Notes: generated by a model from the letters alone, not told the origin. A stretch of DNA of 64,000 nt from Dermanyssus gallinae (GCA_003439945.1 QVRM01002466.1:719501-783500), one strand, 5' to 3'. Numbered from the stretch's first letter, positions 49,674-61,890 are shown. Translations and numbers: made by a program.

Positions 49674-51287
49674 CCCCTTTTAAGTTGACAAAATCACAAA
49701 TGTGTGTAGTAAGTTTCGTGTTGTCAACTCCAGTGAGACAAACTCATTTTGATTATTTTATTTCGATCTCAAATAAAGTTTTACCTCAGTGAACTTTCTT
49801 AAATGTAAAAAGTGGCTCTTGTAGCGATCGCAAGGCCGCGGCCTTGTGTTCCATGAATGCATGAAGGCTATTCGCTTCTGAGGAATGTACTCTGCTACGG
49901 TAGTCTTATCCAGGGAGTGGACACGCTCAGATTGCAACGTTGAGGGCCACGGTGGTCTGTCGGCCCAGACACTCAGCGATCTCTGCGTGGCGCAGTAGCT
50001 TTTCCAATGACTCGCTTTCCGCGCTTCGAGTTACAATCCTAGGTTTTACATTGCACGTGGAGTGAAGCCCATTCACGTGTCCTTTTCCCTAGTTTACAGG
50101 GTGTCGTAAAACTTCGCGTCGTACCACAACGTCCAAAATGACTCCAGCCTACAAATAATTTAGCTACTATGTCTTGGCGTCTCGCTTGTCTATCATTTGG
50201 AGAAGCATTTCTCTCAAAATATTTGTAGATTTAAACTCTTCATTCCCGGAATCATATGGCTTTTCGGAAATTTTACTCTTCGTTACCTTAAGCACACTTT
50301 TTGTGATTGTGTTTAAATAAATTAACTGTGATGATGATGATGCAATTATTGTTATATGTCCTAGGGTACAAATTGGTGATCTACTGCAAACTTGTCAGGG
50401 TAACACTTGTTCTCACTGTTTGGCAGGTTAAAATTTATAATTTTAACTTGCCTAACAGTGGTCATACAACAGCCTAACACCGTTATGAATATATGTCTTT
50501 AATCTGAGAACTCTTCGGTTGTCATGTTTGCAAAAATTTAAGCCTTTATGAATGCAGCTCCACCAGTAAACCACCTTCAGAGTCCTAAAAAATTTGAATT
50601 TAGATAATGTACTTTTATTAGCAAACTGGGCTACACGAGAAACAAGTCATCTGCATCTTTCTTTATTGCCTCGTGTCGGCATATAACTCGCGGGTCTCGT
50701 CATCCGAAACGAAGAGGATATATATATATATACATCACGTATACATAAATTTATATATACACGTATGTGTTTCTTAACAACAAGATCGAAGAAAGCAACA
50801 TTTTTTCCTTAGGCTTGAAACGCACGGCTAGCGCTAAGATGCGCGTGTACTGTATGTACATGTATCGTAGTGGTTACGATGCGACGGTGAAAGAATTATG
50901 TCAGTTCTTCATTCCTGCGGCCTCGGGACCGCAGGAATGATTGGTATGTTTTTGCGATTTCCATCACTCCCTTGAAGACTACACAATCATTTGGTTCTGC
51001 AAAGTTGCTTACTTGGAACGGGAACTACTGGGCGAGCCGTCCTATTCCACCTGCCAAGTTTTGACGTAGCCAATCTACGCCAACTCTCTGGTTCGTCAAA
51101 GCTGCTTTCATCAGAGAAACCAATCAACACATTCCTAGCCAGACACAACAACGACAATAGTAAACATTAATAATCATCAGCATCAACATAATCATACAAA
51201 AAACAACATTCACAGTCAGCCTGTCAACACGACATTCAATAGCTCTGACAGCAAAATCAACACCAACTAAAACTAAACGTTTTTTTA
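49674..51287. other. No recognised gene
   Basis: AT-rich noncoding DNA. A small inverted pair CATTCCTGCGG/CCGCAGGAATG lies at 50910-50940, and a short TA-rich patch at 50720-50760. Nothing recognisable in either strand's frames. Confidence 0.45.
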
Positions 51288-51480
51288 TGCTGACCCTCAG
51301 CTAACACTTAACGTTCCGTTGCGTTATGTCCTGTCAACACATCGTAAGACTTCTTCGTAAGACAGCTCCCATAAATACAAATCGGGAACTGCTACTGCGG
51401 GAACCGAACCCGTGCGGCACCTATGTGGCTACTCCGGTCGCAAGGCGCACGCGAATGCACCATGCCATCGTGCTTACCCC
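51288..51480 (-). repeat. tRNA-derived SINE, family A, copy 3
   Basis: Minus-strand relative of the 61891 SINE. On the plus strand it runs CTGACCCTCAGCTAACACTT (its 3' body), ..CCCATAAATACAAATCGGGA, GAACCGAACCCGTGCGGCAC (inverted B box region), ATGTGGCTACTCCGGTCGCA and CGCACGCGAATGCACCATGC. It is more diverged than the 15402 and 61891 copies and carries a small insertion near 51340. Confidence 0.82.
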
Positions 51481-52274
51481 ACCAATCACACTAACAACAA
51501 CAGTTAACATTAGCGTCAAACAAATTTACGGCATGCTTTGAACGAAGGTTCTGTACTAGAACAAACCAAGCCAAGACGTATGCGTGCGTGCTCGTATCGA
51601 TACGCAGGCCGGCCATCGATCGTAGCGCCACCATTGATCAAGTTGGCAAACAATTTCCATTAATGTTCAATCAACAACAAATCAGCGTACTGGCGTCCCC
51701 GCCCCAACAGTAGTACAAGCTTTTCTTTCCTCTGCCTGTCTTCGCTTTCGTTTCTTGTGTTCGTGTGCATCCGGACGCCGTCATTGCCTTGCACCGATTA
51801 CGGGTCGGTGGCGTCGACGAATCGCTCCGAATCGCACACAACAGACCAACAGCCCGACCGGCATGTTGACAAGAAAAGTCTCGATTACTACTAGCCTGGC
51901 AAGAGGAGATAGAAGATAGAGAAAGAAATAAATAAAGCAATAAAGAGAGAGAGAGAGAGAGAGGGAGAGAAAAAGTAATAAGGCCAGCAAGGCCGGAATG
52001 GCTGTATGTCAATCTGTCTTTGAGTCGTTTTCATTCGTTCGTCGTTTGAACGCTAAGCGAGGCTTTGTATCTCGTCTCCAGTCACTCGCTCGAACACTAA
52101 CTAAGCGAGGCTCTCCATCTATCTTTCTCCGAAAAGATAATTGTTTCGCCATTGGCGGCGCTCATGAGCTTAATCTGCTCAGACCTCGTCTATTCGAACG
52201 GAGATAGCAACCAGGTCGACACCTGGCATCACAGCCATTTTGCGCATACTTACCGCCCAGAGCCACAGTAATAA

Positions 52275-52321
<47 letters not shown>

Positions 52322-52607
52322 ATTTCCATTTCTCATCGACTCTCATATATCTAGCGTCAACGCTATTTACACATTGCTAAAATAGAATCCGCACAATGAC
52401 CGCAGTTTTCATACTAAAAGTGGCACTAAACAGTAACAGAATCGGTTTGCATCTGTTGTAAGTGGCCTATTGTTAAAAATAGTATATATATATATATAAT
52501 TAGCTTATTTGCTTTTCTTTTCACATTCCAAGTGACACGTTTATTATTTAATGTTATGGTTACAGGGAAATGTAAATAACTAACTTAAGTTGGACTTGCG
52601 AGGAGTG
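51481..52607. other. No recognised gene; (GA)n and (TA)n
   Basis: Includes (GA)n at 51941-51973 and (TA)n at 52277-52317 and 52483-52498. Frames of up to 113 codons at 51671-52012 derive partly from the GA tract and are not gene-like. Confidence 0.4.
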
Positions 52608-53009
52608 CTACCAGCCGAGCTTATCCTCGAGGTAGCCCCCCACTGTGCCCATAATTGTTGCCGCATTGCCGCGCTGAACCGCCAGAGATAGCCGCAAAAG
52701 TAGAAAATCAGAAGCTCTTTTGTCCCCTGGCGCATGTTCGATTCGTTTGCTAATCTTCTGAAGGAGCGACCATGCCTCAGGGCCAGGCCCCCCGAGTGTC
52801 TCAAATACTAGCGGCACGAAGATGAACTCGTTGGCGAGCTGGTCATATTTGTTGGTCTTTAGACATTCAGCCTTGCGTGCCGCGGAGCCAGCGGCAGATG
52901 CGCTGGCCTTCAGGTTAGCCTTGTTCCCAATTTCAAACCGATGCACAGACGAAAACGTTCCTGATCGAGTAAATAGCCGAGGTTTGAGGAAGAAATGACT
53001 CCGAGCCAT
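52608..53009 (-). pseudogene. Retroelement polyprotein C-terminal fragment (ETLGGPG/QRGNAA family), copy 3
   Basis: A minus-strand frame aligning with the 16514 fragment: FIFVPLVFETLGGPGPEAW, then APGDKRASDFLLLRLSLAVQ and RGNAATIMGTVGGYL. The RPD block is missing. Decayed sequence upstream (53077-53262 minus) may be the continuation. Same family and orientation as the other copies, each differently truncated. Confidence 0.72.
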
Positions 53010-53262
53010 TTGCTGGCTCCTTTCTGAACGACCGCGTGCAGTTGCGCTTTGTTTGCCGTGGTTAGTGCGTCAGAGATTAAGCGCTGGTACTTCCTTCCTG
53101 GAGACGATGAGGTCGTCCTAGGACCTCCGCAGGTGTTTGTTTGTCTCTGGGAGTTACATTAAAATGTAATATATAGGTGAGCTTCTTTAGTGACAAAGCC
53201 TCTGCCTCTGAGATAATTCGAATATAGTCGGATGTCGAGCCATTCATTTTTGAATTTGTCAC

Positions 53263-54439
53263 CGCCCGGTAAGATAAATATCAAAGTAGGTCATCGGGGT
53301 GAGGACCGGCGTAAGGAAACCCCCTAAAGTTGTAACGTAAATATAGTACAAAGGCATGAAAGTGAAATAAATAAATTAACACTTATGTCGCAAGCTCAAC
53401 TAAAAGTACGCATAAGTGTCGATAAAAACATTTACTTTCATAGTCTAATGTAGTAATTCTTTGCTTTTTTTGCCGATTTCCGTACTCATAGTAAAATCGA
53501 TTGATTGTTCTGTTATTTTTGAGCAAGCAACTTAACTTTTTAACTGCATTCATATGCAAATTGAAGTTCTAACCCGGATCGGCCTATCTTACGCTAAATC
53601 AACGAAGCGAAAGTGAAAAAGAACACTATAACAGAAGTCTCGGTGCAATCCATAAACCCTACCCTCGACATAGTATATATATATATTTATAAATAGTGAG
53701 TGTGTCGGAAAGTGATTCTGGATTCGGAGTGCAAATTAATAAGAACAACTCAATCATACGGTGTCACGTAAGTCAATGACAAATACACCACTTTCCTTAA
53801 GGGCCCTCGTCCAGCGTTCTTTCACCGAGAAATGTCCATCCTTTCTCAATGACTCCTCATTACATGCAAAATATAAATAAGGTGATATCTGATACCCAAA
53901 TAACAGCGATATTTGGGCGTTTCAGCTTGTCACTTTCGGTGAATCTGTGCGGCATCTAAGCATAACCCCACGTTTTGCCTACCCACATTTTGTTAGGTGG
54001 AAGTGAACTGGTCCAACTCATGTGTACAATCTTGTTGAATGTCAAGCGTGTATTACTGGAGCAGTCCGTTTCCACCGTGGAGGGCTGACCCGTCTGCGGT
54101 TTGATATATTACACCAAAATCCCCAGCACAGATGCGATCGAGTCAATGTGGTACAGTAGCCTATAAAAGTTTTATACCCATATATATCTTCACAGTCACA
54201 CTCAGTCTTTCGAGGTAAATGAAGCGCACATGTTCACTTAAACTATTGTTTGTAGACGCCATTGTTCTTCTACTCATAATAAATACAGGTTCTCTCTTTT
54301 TGCGCCATCGCATCGGAAGGAACTAGTTTGCCAACGCATAGACAATGACAATAGTATAGTAACCTTGTTAGCAGCATATACACGACTCCACAGAGATCCG
54401 CTGAGAGGGAGCTTAGTCGCGAGCATAACTGAATGCATA

Positions 54440-54477
<38 letters not shown>

Positions 54478-55428
54478 ATATATATATATTCTTTCTACTC
54501 CTCCCATATACATTTTTCTGATTTAATACTTAGTATAATTGAGGTAAATTTTCTAACATAAATACTAAGTGGTGTACAAATAGGTCAGACAACATGTGCA
54601 ACCAACAAAATCCATTCCATCATATCATGATCGGTATATGTATGTAAAACGTAAACTATAGGACAGGAAAATCTACGCGTGCTAAAATACTATTGTGTCA
54701 GGAGTTCGTATCTGAAGGACCTCTTGTGTGTATGTAGACAATGGTCTACCACAGTTACCAGCGTTCATTGATTTCACCATCTAGACGAGTGAGCGTCTGA
54801 TTTGCAGGTTCGATCAGAAGCGTTTGGCAAGTGGCTATATGGTAGGCGTCTACTTGAACTAGGACCGTGTGCGAGGCACAATAGCTCAAAGCATCGACAC
54901 TAAACAAAGCATAGCATTGGTAGACTTGCGCGCAAAGCTCCGAACAACGGGCTGAGCCTGGCTACGAGCGGTGGACTCGAAGACCTGAAGGCGGCTGACT
55001 GTTTGCCGAGTTCCCGTTTGGTCAGCCCCTGTACACGACCCAGACAGCGTGCTTCACACAATGGAGAGACGAAAGACCTTCGCCCCGAACGACGTGGCGC
55101 TCGTTGAGTCAATACGACAAACATCGCCGTGCCAGGCGGCCGTTCCAGGAACAACTTAGTACTTCGTCTAATTATTTCCACTATAGAGTGGGTGTAGTAG
55201 TAGTAGTAGTAGTAAACAGGTGTATTCTGCCTAGGGCTATGCACCCACTTGTCATGTAACAAAGTCAGATTTCACCAAATTTTACCGTTTTTAAACAAGG
55301 CCGCCGATGAACGACCCCGCAGTTCACGGAATAACTTAAACAATATTTGCAATCGAATATTTACAGCGTAGCATATGGCAAAGGTCGCCGTTATGAACGC
55401 GTAGGCATATCAAAAACGTTTTTCTTAT

Positions 55429-55503
<75 letters not shown>

Positions 55504-55920
55504 ACGATGAGAGAGAGAGAGAGGTGCATCGTTACATAAAGAGTAAAGTTGTACAATAGCCAAACAATTCAGCATTGTGAGAGTCGTGCGGGAACTTTAG
55601 GTTACTTTTAATTAAGTGAGCGCGATTAGGCTGTTTGGATGAGTTCGATAGAGCAGCTAATTCGATCTTTAAAAAAGGCGTTTTGAGAACGCTCGGTCCC
55701 AGGATATCCGTTGATTAACCGTAAATATGCGCCATGGTGACGATAGCTCTTGTGACGATAACACTTGAACAATACCTCAAAATAATTTTTAAAACATAAA
55801 ACAAAGTTCATGAAACAGTTATATTCTCACTAAATTAATCTTGCGCAGCATTTTTTTTAAATAAATGTTACTACTTTTACAGACAAAATTGTTAAGGCAA
55901 TGCTTGTTGATATACTAATG

Positions 55921-55951
<31 letters not shown>

Positions 55952-58114
55952 ATCACTAGTGTGATTGACACAGCAGATTAAGCTGCCTATAGATACCAGA
56001 ACGCGAAAATCAACGCTGTGTTCTATGAAGCGAATGCGATCTGTATAGTGGGGTATGTGTGACACGTCCCATCATGCTGATCGCATTAGACATAACACTA
56101 AAGTAGTAATTGACTGTACTGAGTAGAAGCCCGTGGAAATAAACAGGTCGTCAAGCCAGTTATGCGATGACGATATGTACTTATCTGCACTCCATGCCGA
56201 AGTCCTACATGGGCATTTGGTTGGCATCTTACATAGACGCTAGCATCTCTGCTTTGAAATTGTCGATTAGATAAAAGGCGGCTCTGGCGAGTTCCAGGAG
56301 TCTCGAGTTTAGTCTTGACTGAGACGGGCACCATTACAATGTGATATTTCTTAAGACTTGCAAATTTGGGTTAGCATTTTAAATAATAGTATTATCACCT
56401 TCTTGATCTGCCGTTCGTATTAAATTATACGTACTGCCAGCCTATACTGATAAGCAGTTATGCTAAGAATTCTAGAGTTCTGAGGCTTCATTGCCTTTAG
56501 TGTCTATTTTTGGATTAGGCAAGACCGACTGTCTTAAGGTGGGCCTGGATCATGTCTCTGGCCACGCTCTGAGATTTCTAGATAGTCACTTGTGTTAGGT
56601 TACAATTATTAAGCATGCAATCGAATAGCTGTAGATGCTTCAATCTTATGATTCAAAGTGGTTAGGTACGTTTTGTGGCCAGTGGCTGATTGAAATGCTA
56701 AAACGACAACACCTCCAGTCGGTGCACCATTGATGCGGTGTACATAATCCAAAGAAAAACAGCTGTCATCTGCGAATAAGCTACTCTAGCTGCACAACAA
56801 ACGTTTCAGGAAGCACATAGGAAATACTTGTATGCATAGTAAAATAAAGTGTATACACAAACATAATCCAGGGACAGATTGGGTTTAGGTCACCCCGAGT
56901 GACAAAAGCACCTAATTTGAACGGTTGCTCCGGGTGATCTCTTGTTATGTCTCTTGTTTTGAAAATAGGAAAAAACAACTTATCTGTTCGCCTCATTCCG
57001 TTTAAATAAATGAGCATTATATACTTAAACGGAGTAATTCACTTGGAAGCAAAGCAAATTGAAAACTTCGAAAGTATGCCAGAATATGTACGGCAACATT
57101 GGCTTCGACAAAGGCAAGCCCTATTAAGGCAAACTCTCTTGGACGGTACTCACGAAAGCAGTGCCTGTATCTTAAGTGGTTTTCATTGCTTAAGAGCTTG
57201 TCAAAGGGGTCCGCCTTACATGAACTTTGACACATTACAAAATCATCGAAATGTAGCCTGAAATCGCTAATGATGGTCGGTATATAGCTCTTCGAATTAC
57301 GTTGGTTCTCCTTACGCATATGAGAAAGTATTACGAACGCAATTACAAAAAGTCCGGTGAACATATGCGAAATCGATGAGTCAATGGCATAGCAGTAAAG
57401 AAGCAATGACAGCTTTGGTAATTTTTTATGATGCTCTTGGAGGGCGTTCATGAAGTGACCTTTATTGTCGACGCATTGTAGAGGTCGACAGAGCGGTTCG
57501 TTGTAGAAACTTTGTGGCTGCGTCTATTAGAGTCGCCGCTGCGTCTATAAAGAGCGAATGCTTTATCAAACTTGCCCCGGGGTGCTGTATCTTAATTATC
57601 GTATTGCACGTCAGCGAAAGGGTGATCAAGATGGCTTGTTTCTAACTCTACGATTTGATATGTGGCCCAAACGATTCCGACACGATCCGTTATCCGTTAT
57701 AGGTAGGTGGCGTGGATTTAATTTGTGCAACTCAGTGATGCCGATAAAGTGCCGTTTTTGCCTAAGTCCAATCAAGCTCCCAGGCGGCATGTGCGGTAGC
57801 GTCTCAACATGCGAGTTGGAATATTGACCTTACACTTACGTCAATCGGTAGCATTTTGTATGTTGGTAACAATTTAGTACCTTAATTTTGTAGGTTGTAT
57901 GATGGCCGTTGCTGGCAAGCATAAAAGTTATATCAAAAAGCATTATAATGACCAAAGTTGTACACATACGGAGCTCACTGCAAAATGTAGAAAAGAGAGA
58001 CGTGAACGCCGCTCGCACAATGAAACCGACGGCTCCAATGGACAGAAAGCGAATTCACTCACACGGCGTATGTGCGTTTTTTTTTGTCATTTTCTGCTGT
58101 TCCGTTCGTTTCAG
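53263..58114. other. No recognised gene; several (TA)n arrays
   Basis: Long stretch of intron-type DNA in the receptor model. It contains (TA)n at 54437-54490 (with a T-run), (CT)n passing into (TA)n at 55429-55500, (TA)n at 55920-55948 and a (TAG)n at 55196-55213. ATG-led frames of 120 codons (54900-55262 minus), 144 codons (57017-57451 minus) and 89 codons (57558-57827 plus) have no recognisable domain. Confidence 0.35.
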
Positions 58115-58187
58115 GGAGTTTCGCCGAGCCATTCGATGTGAAGCCGGGAGTCACCGCTGGCAGCGAAGGAGAATCTGCCTGCGAGAG
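58115..58187 (+). CDS. CCKLR: CCK/sulfakinin-type GPCR, exon E (helix 8 and proximal tail)
   Basis: Preceded by a strong pyrimidine tract (58078-58110) and acceptor TTTCAG ending at 58114. It enters in phase 2 and completes AG from exon D as AGG (Arg). The joined protein reads CFMN-RNFRREFRRAIRCEAG, which matches class A helix 8: F-x3-F, basic, with a Cys in the palmitoylation position. It then gives HRWQRRRICLRE. A donor GAG|GTAATA at 58187/58188 would leave phase 0. If it is not used, the frame adds VIPNAIF and stops at 58209. This implies a 23 kb intron after exon D, in line with the 9 and 15 kb introns upstream. Short length limits certainty. Confidence 0.6.
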
Positions 58188-58214
58188 GTAATACCTAATG
58201 CTATATTTTAGAAC

Positions 58215-58864
58215 TATTCATCTATTTGTTGTTGCAATTGTTGTCATTGTCAAATTGCTGTTGTTGGCGAGTGATATGTCGTGCTCTTTGTGTTTATAGA
58301 AGCAGCAGCAGCACCAGCAACAACAACAACAACAACAACAACAACAACCAGTAATAACAATTACCAATATTGCGTCTAGCTGTTCGGGCGCTCGAGCAAA
58401 TACGGGCACAGAATCACCGTATTTACTTAAGGGTCTACTGGGATCATAGAGCGCCCGCCTCACGCGACCGCATTTCACGTGATTCTCAGTGATTCAGTGA
58501 TTGTCAATACGGAAGCGTCCTTAGATCCTTAGAGGGTTGCTTACGCGTTGCATGTTAGCATTTCCAGTTTAAACTACCAAGGACGTCGACGGCTGGGATA
58601 TTTTTCAGGCGTGCTTGCGTGCAGAATTGGCCTGTGTTGCATATTTTACTTCGTCTTTATTTATTGCCAAGGTTGCAATGTTTGATGTTTGCCAACACAC
58701 GACTCGGTGATGATATTCGACGACGTTTCGATTGCTGTTGTACCTGCCTTGGACTAAGCGTGGATTAGAAGGGTTGAGCTTCTAATCAAAGCTTGTGAAG
58801 GCAGACAGAACCTAAAGCACCTTTGCAGCTTAGCAGCCCAAGGACCCTTCTCTAGACTCTGCAT
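58215..58864. other. No recognised gene; (CAA)n run
   Basis: Contains a CAR/CAA triplet array at about 58301-58348 and otherwise unique-looking sequence up to the hairpin at 58865. Confidence 0.4.
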
Positions 58865-58913
58865 CTAATTTCCCAAATAGCTCTATCAATTATAGAGCTA
58901 TTTGGGAAATTAG
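58865..58913. repeat. Perfect 22-bp inverted repeat (hairpin)
   Basis: The left arm (58865-58886) starts CTAATTTCCCAAATAG and pairs without mismatch with the right arm (58892-58913), separated by the 5-base loop CAATT. It would form a stable stem on either strand. Confidence 0.95.
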
Positions 58914-59582
58914 GTGAATTTAGAGAATCTTTCGGCTTTACTTTTAGTATAGATTTAATCCAGATCTATCATACTAACAAACGTTATAGACGAGTTTAGC
59001 AATGCATTCAAGTTTCTTTAATTGAAGCGTCTTTTCGAAGCTTTTTGAAGGTGCTAAACAGTAACGCTATCGCGCACGTGAAATCCACCCACGTTTTCTG
59101 TGGGTGGATACCTAAAAGTTTGTCTACAACAACAACATGGCACGTTTAGGAGTCTTATACGAACGGATTGGCGGGCGGTCCTTCCGCACGACCAAGACAC
59201 CTGTGACGCTGCGTCTTGTCTGTTTTTAACGGCCTAACTAGTAGGAAAGCTCGTCGAAGAGCGACTGATCATGGAGGATAAGTGTAGCATAGTGATTGTT
59301 CCCATGAGCATTCGAGTGGCATACGCATTCGATTTTTAGAACACCTGTACATATTATATTACTGTATTGTATTGACCATAAATAGCACTTGCATTTCGCG
59401 CTAAGTAATATAGGATCTAATATTCGTATATCTATCGTGTATAGTGTAGAAATATGAGTTCGTGTATGTGTGCGTGCGTGTGCCATAGAGTGTGCATATC
59501 GAAAATCATGTAGGTATGTTACGTGTATATATGCTCAGTGGCTTCCGGTTCTTTTCCAATAAATTGCATGAGTATGCAGTTA

Positions 59583-59638
<56 letters not shown>

Positions 59639-60080
59639 AGAGGCGGAAACATTAGCTAAGGCGGCTCTGATTTTACAGGCAGACCTCCAATATAAGCTAG
59701 ATAGCCTGATAAGGCAGGTTTGTTCAGAAAGCCTTTTTGGCACACCGACCTATCTTGTAGATGGAACCTGGCCGTGTTTTAACTAACATCTGCTAGAAGA
59801 CCACGAGGGCTAATGAGGCCAGTGATGCGAAAACGTAGTGCAGAAGGAGGAGGTATTATAGATAATCTAACAATTCTTAAATTTCATTTTAAAATCGATA
59901 TAAACTATCTATATATAGTTGGCAATTTGTACAGTCTAATGCATTAAAAGTGTCTACAATAAATTTAGCAATGATTTGCGTCTGTGGAATAAAACAAGGG
60001 GTTTAAAGAACAACAAAGATGACCTAACTCAGCTGACCTCCGGGCGCGGTATAGCAAAAAAGAGCACATTAGAGTTAGAA
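58914..60080. other. No recognised gene; (TA)n
   Basis: Contains a TA array at 59585-59635 and AT-rich flanks. Frames crossing the array are artefacts. Confidence 0.45.
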
Positions 60081-60081
60081 G

Positions 60082-60770
60082 TTGCTCTCGTCGCTGTTCA
60101 CCAGAAGCCGTAATCGGTTCCTAGAGATAACTGACGTTATCCCTACTGAACAGTACGGTTTCCGACAGCATCGTTCTACGATTACGGCATGCGTAAATCT
60201 GCTGGATGCCATCAGGGAGGCTCAAGCAAATCCCAATCCCTGTACGCCGTATTCGTCGATTTCAAAGCCGCCTTGGACTTAGCGCCTATGGATGTTATTC
60301 TGCGAACTCTGGCCAAAGTTGGTGTTCCTCCTGCCGTTCTCAACCTCTTGATGGCCATCCTGCAAGGCAACAAAATCCGAATAGATGACGGTGTGATCAA
60401 ATTGCCCCCTTTTCTCCATACTACGGGCGTTGCGCAGAGTGACAACTTAAGCCCGTTTCGATTCCCAGTTCTTATTAAGGACCTACCTGCGAAAATCCGG
60501 GGTCTGAGAAATCTAGTAGACATGATGTTATACGCAGATAATCTCGTCATCTATGGAAAGAATCGGTTTCAGGTTCAACAAGCCCTAGCCAGTCGTCATG
60601 CGGCCACGGATGAGCTTAGACTAACTGTAAATCGGACGAAAAAAGTGGCCATGAAGTTTAGAAGAGACGGGCGCTTAGCTGGTAACGATGGGCTTCGTTT
60701 AGCCGGTTCCGACCTACTTTACGTTAGTAAGTTTCCATACTTGGGGAAAATTATTATTATTAAACAATGA
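60082..60770 (+). pseudogene. Non-LTR reverse transcriptase fragment, frameshifted
   Basis: RT domain of a LINE-type element. TEQYGFRQHRSTITACVNLL (fingers) is read in one frame to about 60240. The frame then shifts, giving YAVFVDFKAALDLAPMDVIL (motif A, catalytic Asp within VDF), TTGVAQSDNLSP in place of the usual GxxQGDPLSP, MMLYADNLVIYG (motif C) and VNRTKKVAMKFRRDGR. The second Asp of YADD is Asn and the Gly of QGD is Ser. With one frameshift, altered active-site residues and no 5' region, it is inactive. Confidence 0.88.
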
Positions 60771-60936
60771 TACAGTTGTGAAATCTGAACCTATTATTGC
60801 AAATCCTTTAAATAATGACTTCACTCCATGGCGCCCAATATAGATGCCGCGTTCTCTCTGCATACGACCAAAAACAGCGCTTGCCTTAGGAATTGACTCT
60901 CTCGTCGATCGCTCGTGACATCTTCAATTCGCTTAC

Positions 60937-61361
60937 CTAACTGTTTGAGGAATACTTAGGTTTCCTTGCTGATCCGAGTCCGAGTGTCTCCATGGCAATC
61001 GGCACAAAGATACACTTTGGTTCCAGTCCAGCGTGTTTATTCCGTTTTCCGGAGTCCGCGTGCTCTGCTACCCAACCCGGCTCAACTGTGATGTAAGTAG
61101 GAAGCCGCGGTTGTGCACGATACCGTTGCATCCCAAGTATTATTATTGTGCCTCAGAAATTCTTCTTCGCGTATATCCCCGGTGTTTGCTTGTATTCGAT
61201 CACCTAAGTCTTTTATACATTTCCTTGTACTTCTGCTCACCAGGCCTACTGTTTCTATTGCAATCGGCACGAAATTATATCTGGGCTCTAACTCTGTGTA
61301 TTTACGCCACTTTTCTTTTTCTGCGTGTTCGGCAACCGATCCCGCTTCTGTCGCGCTGTGG
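60937..61361 (-). pseudogene. Retroelement C-terminal fragments, two tandem partial copies
   Basis: Two successive minus-strand fragments of the ETLG family. The first (about 61361-61140) reads VAEHAEKEKWRKYTELEP, NFVPIAIETVGLVSRST, TGDIREEEFL and then runs into AAT triplets. The second (about 61095-60937) reads GWVAEHADSGKRNKHAGLEP, CIFVPIAMETLG and then decays. The duplicated order suggests nested or tandem insertion of related elements. The QRGNAA block is lost from both. Confidence 0.65.
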
Positions 61362-61470
61362 CATAAATAAGTCGGTGCGGCCGCGCAGGATTATTATTAT
61401 TAGTATTATTATTACGAGAAGTCGATATGACAACGACATATAGCCCACGACATGTTTCACGTGTTAACAT

Positions 61471-61890
61471 GTGACACGGGTGTCACGGCGCGCGGATTGC
61501 GCGGTGCATTTGGCCTCTTCACCGCAACCTCCGTTTTCCCTGACAGACCCGCTCACTACTAGCGCTGTCATTATTCATCACGCCGTTAAGGCGCGTGTGA
61601 TAAATAATGACAGCGCTACTAGGGCGGCTTGCGCGAGGCCTCACTGGGATGGACGAAGTCGACGTCACCTCTGCCTATGAGTCGCCTGTCGCATTACCTT
61701 ATCCTGATGATCGTTACGTGTGCCGCCAATTTTCGCTTTGCGATTCCGTCGCACACGAACGAACTCCATGGCGTCACGCATTGCTGCATTCGTACGAAAC
61801 CGTGAGAGTAACGTTAGTCCGCCGCAGTTTCTCTTCTCTGCTGGTGGTACGAAAGGTGGTTGTAATGACGATAGTAGTAGTAGTAGTAGT
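61471..61890. other. GC-rich segment with hairpin and TAG repeats, no gene called
   Basis: An ATG-led 100-codon frame (61607-61909) starts MTALLGRLARGLTGMDEVDV but runs into the TAG array at 61872-61890 (VVVVVV). It has no recognised domain, and other frames are open too. I record it as sequence of uncertain meaning. Confidence 0.3.
61558..61619. repeat. Imperfect inverted repeat (hairpin)
   Basis: TAGCGCTGTCATTATTCATC pairs with the inverted GATAAATAATGACAGCGCTA about 20 bases downstream, with GCC/GGC continuing the stem around a GTTAA centre. One or two mismatches and a small bulge are present. Confidence 0.88.

Noticed and set aside
57017..57451. 144-codon ATG-led minus-strand frame with one hydrophobic segment
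   Set aside because: No recognisable family or codon bias; the length is within chance for a 64 kb window.
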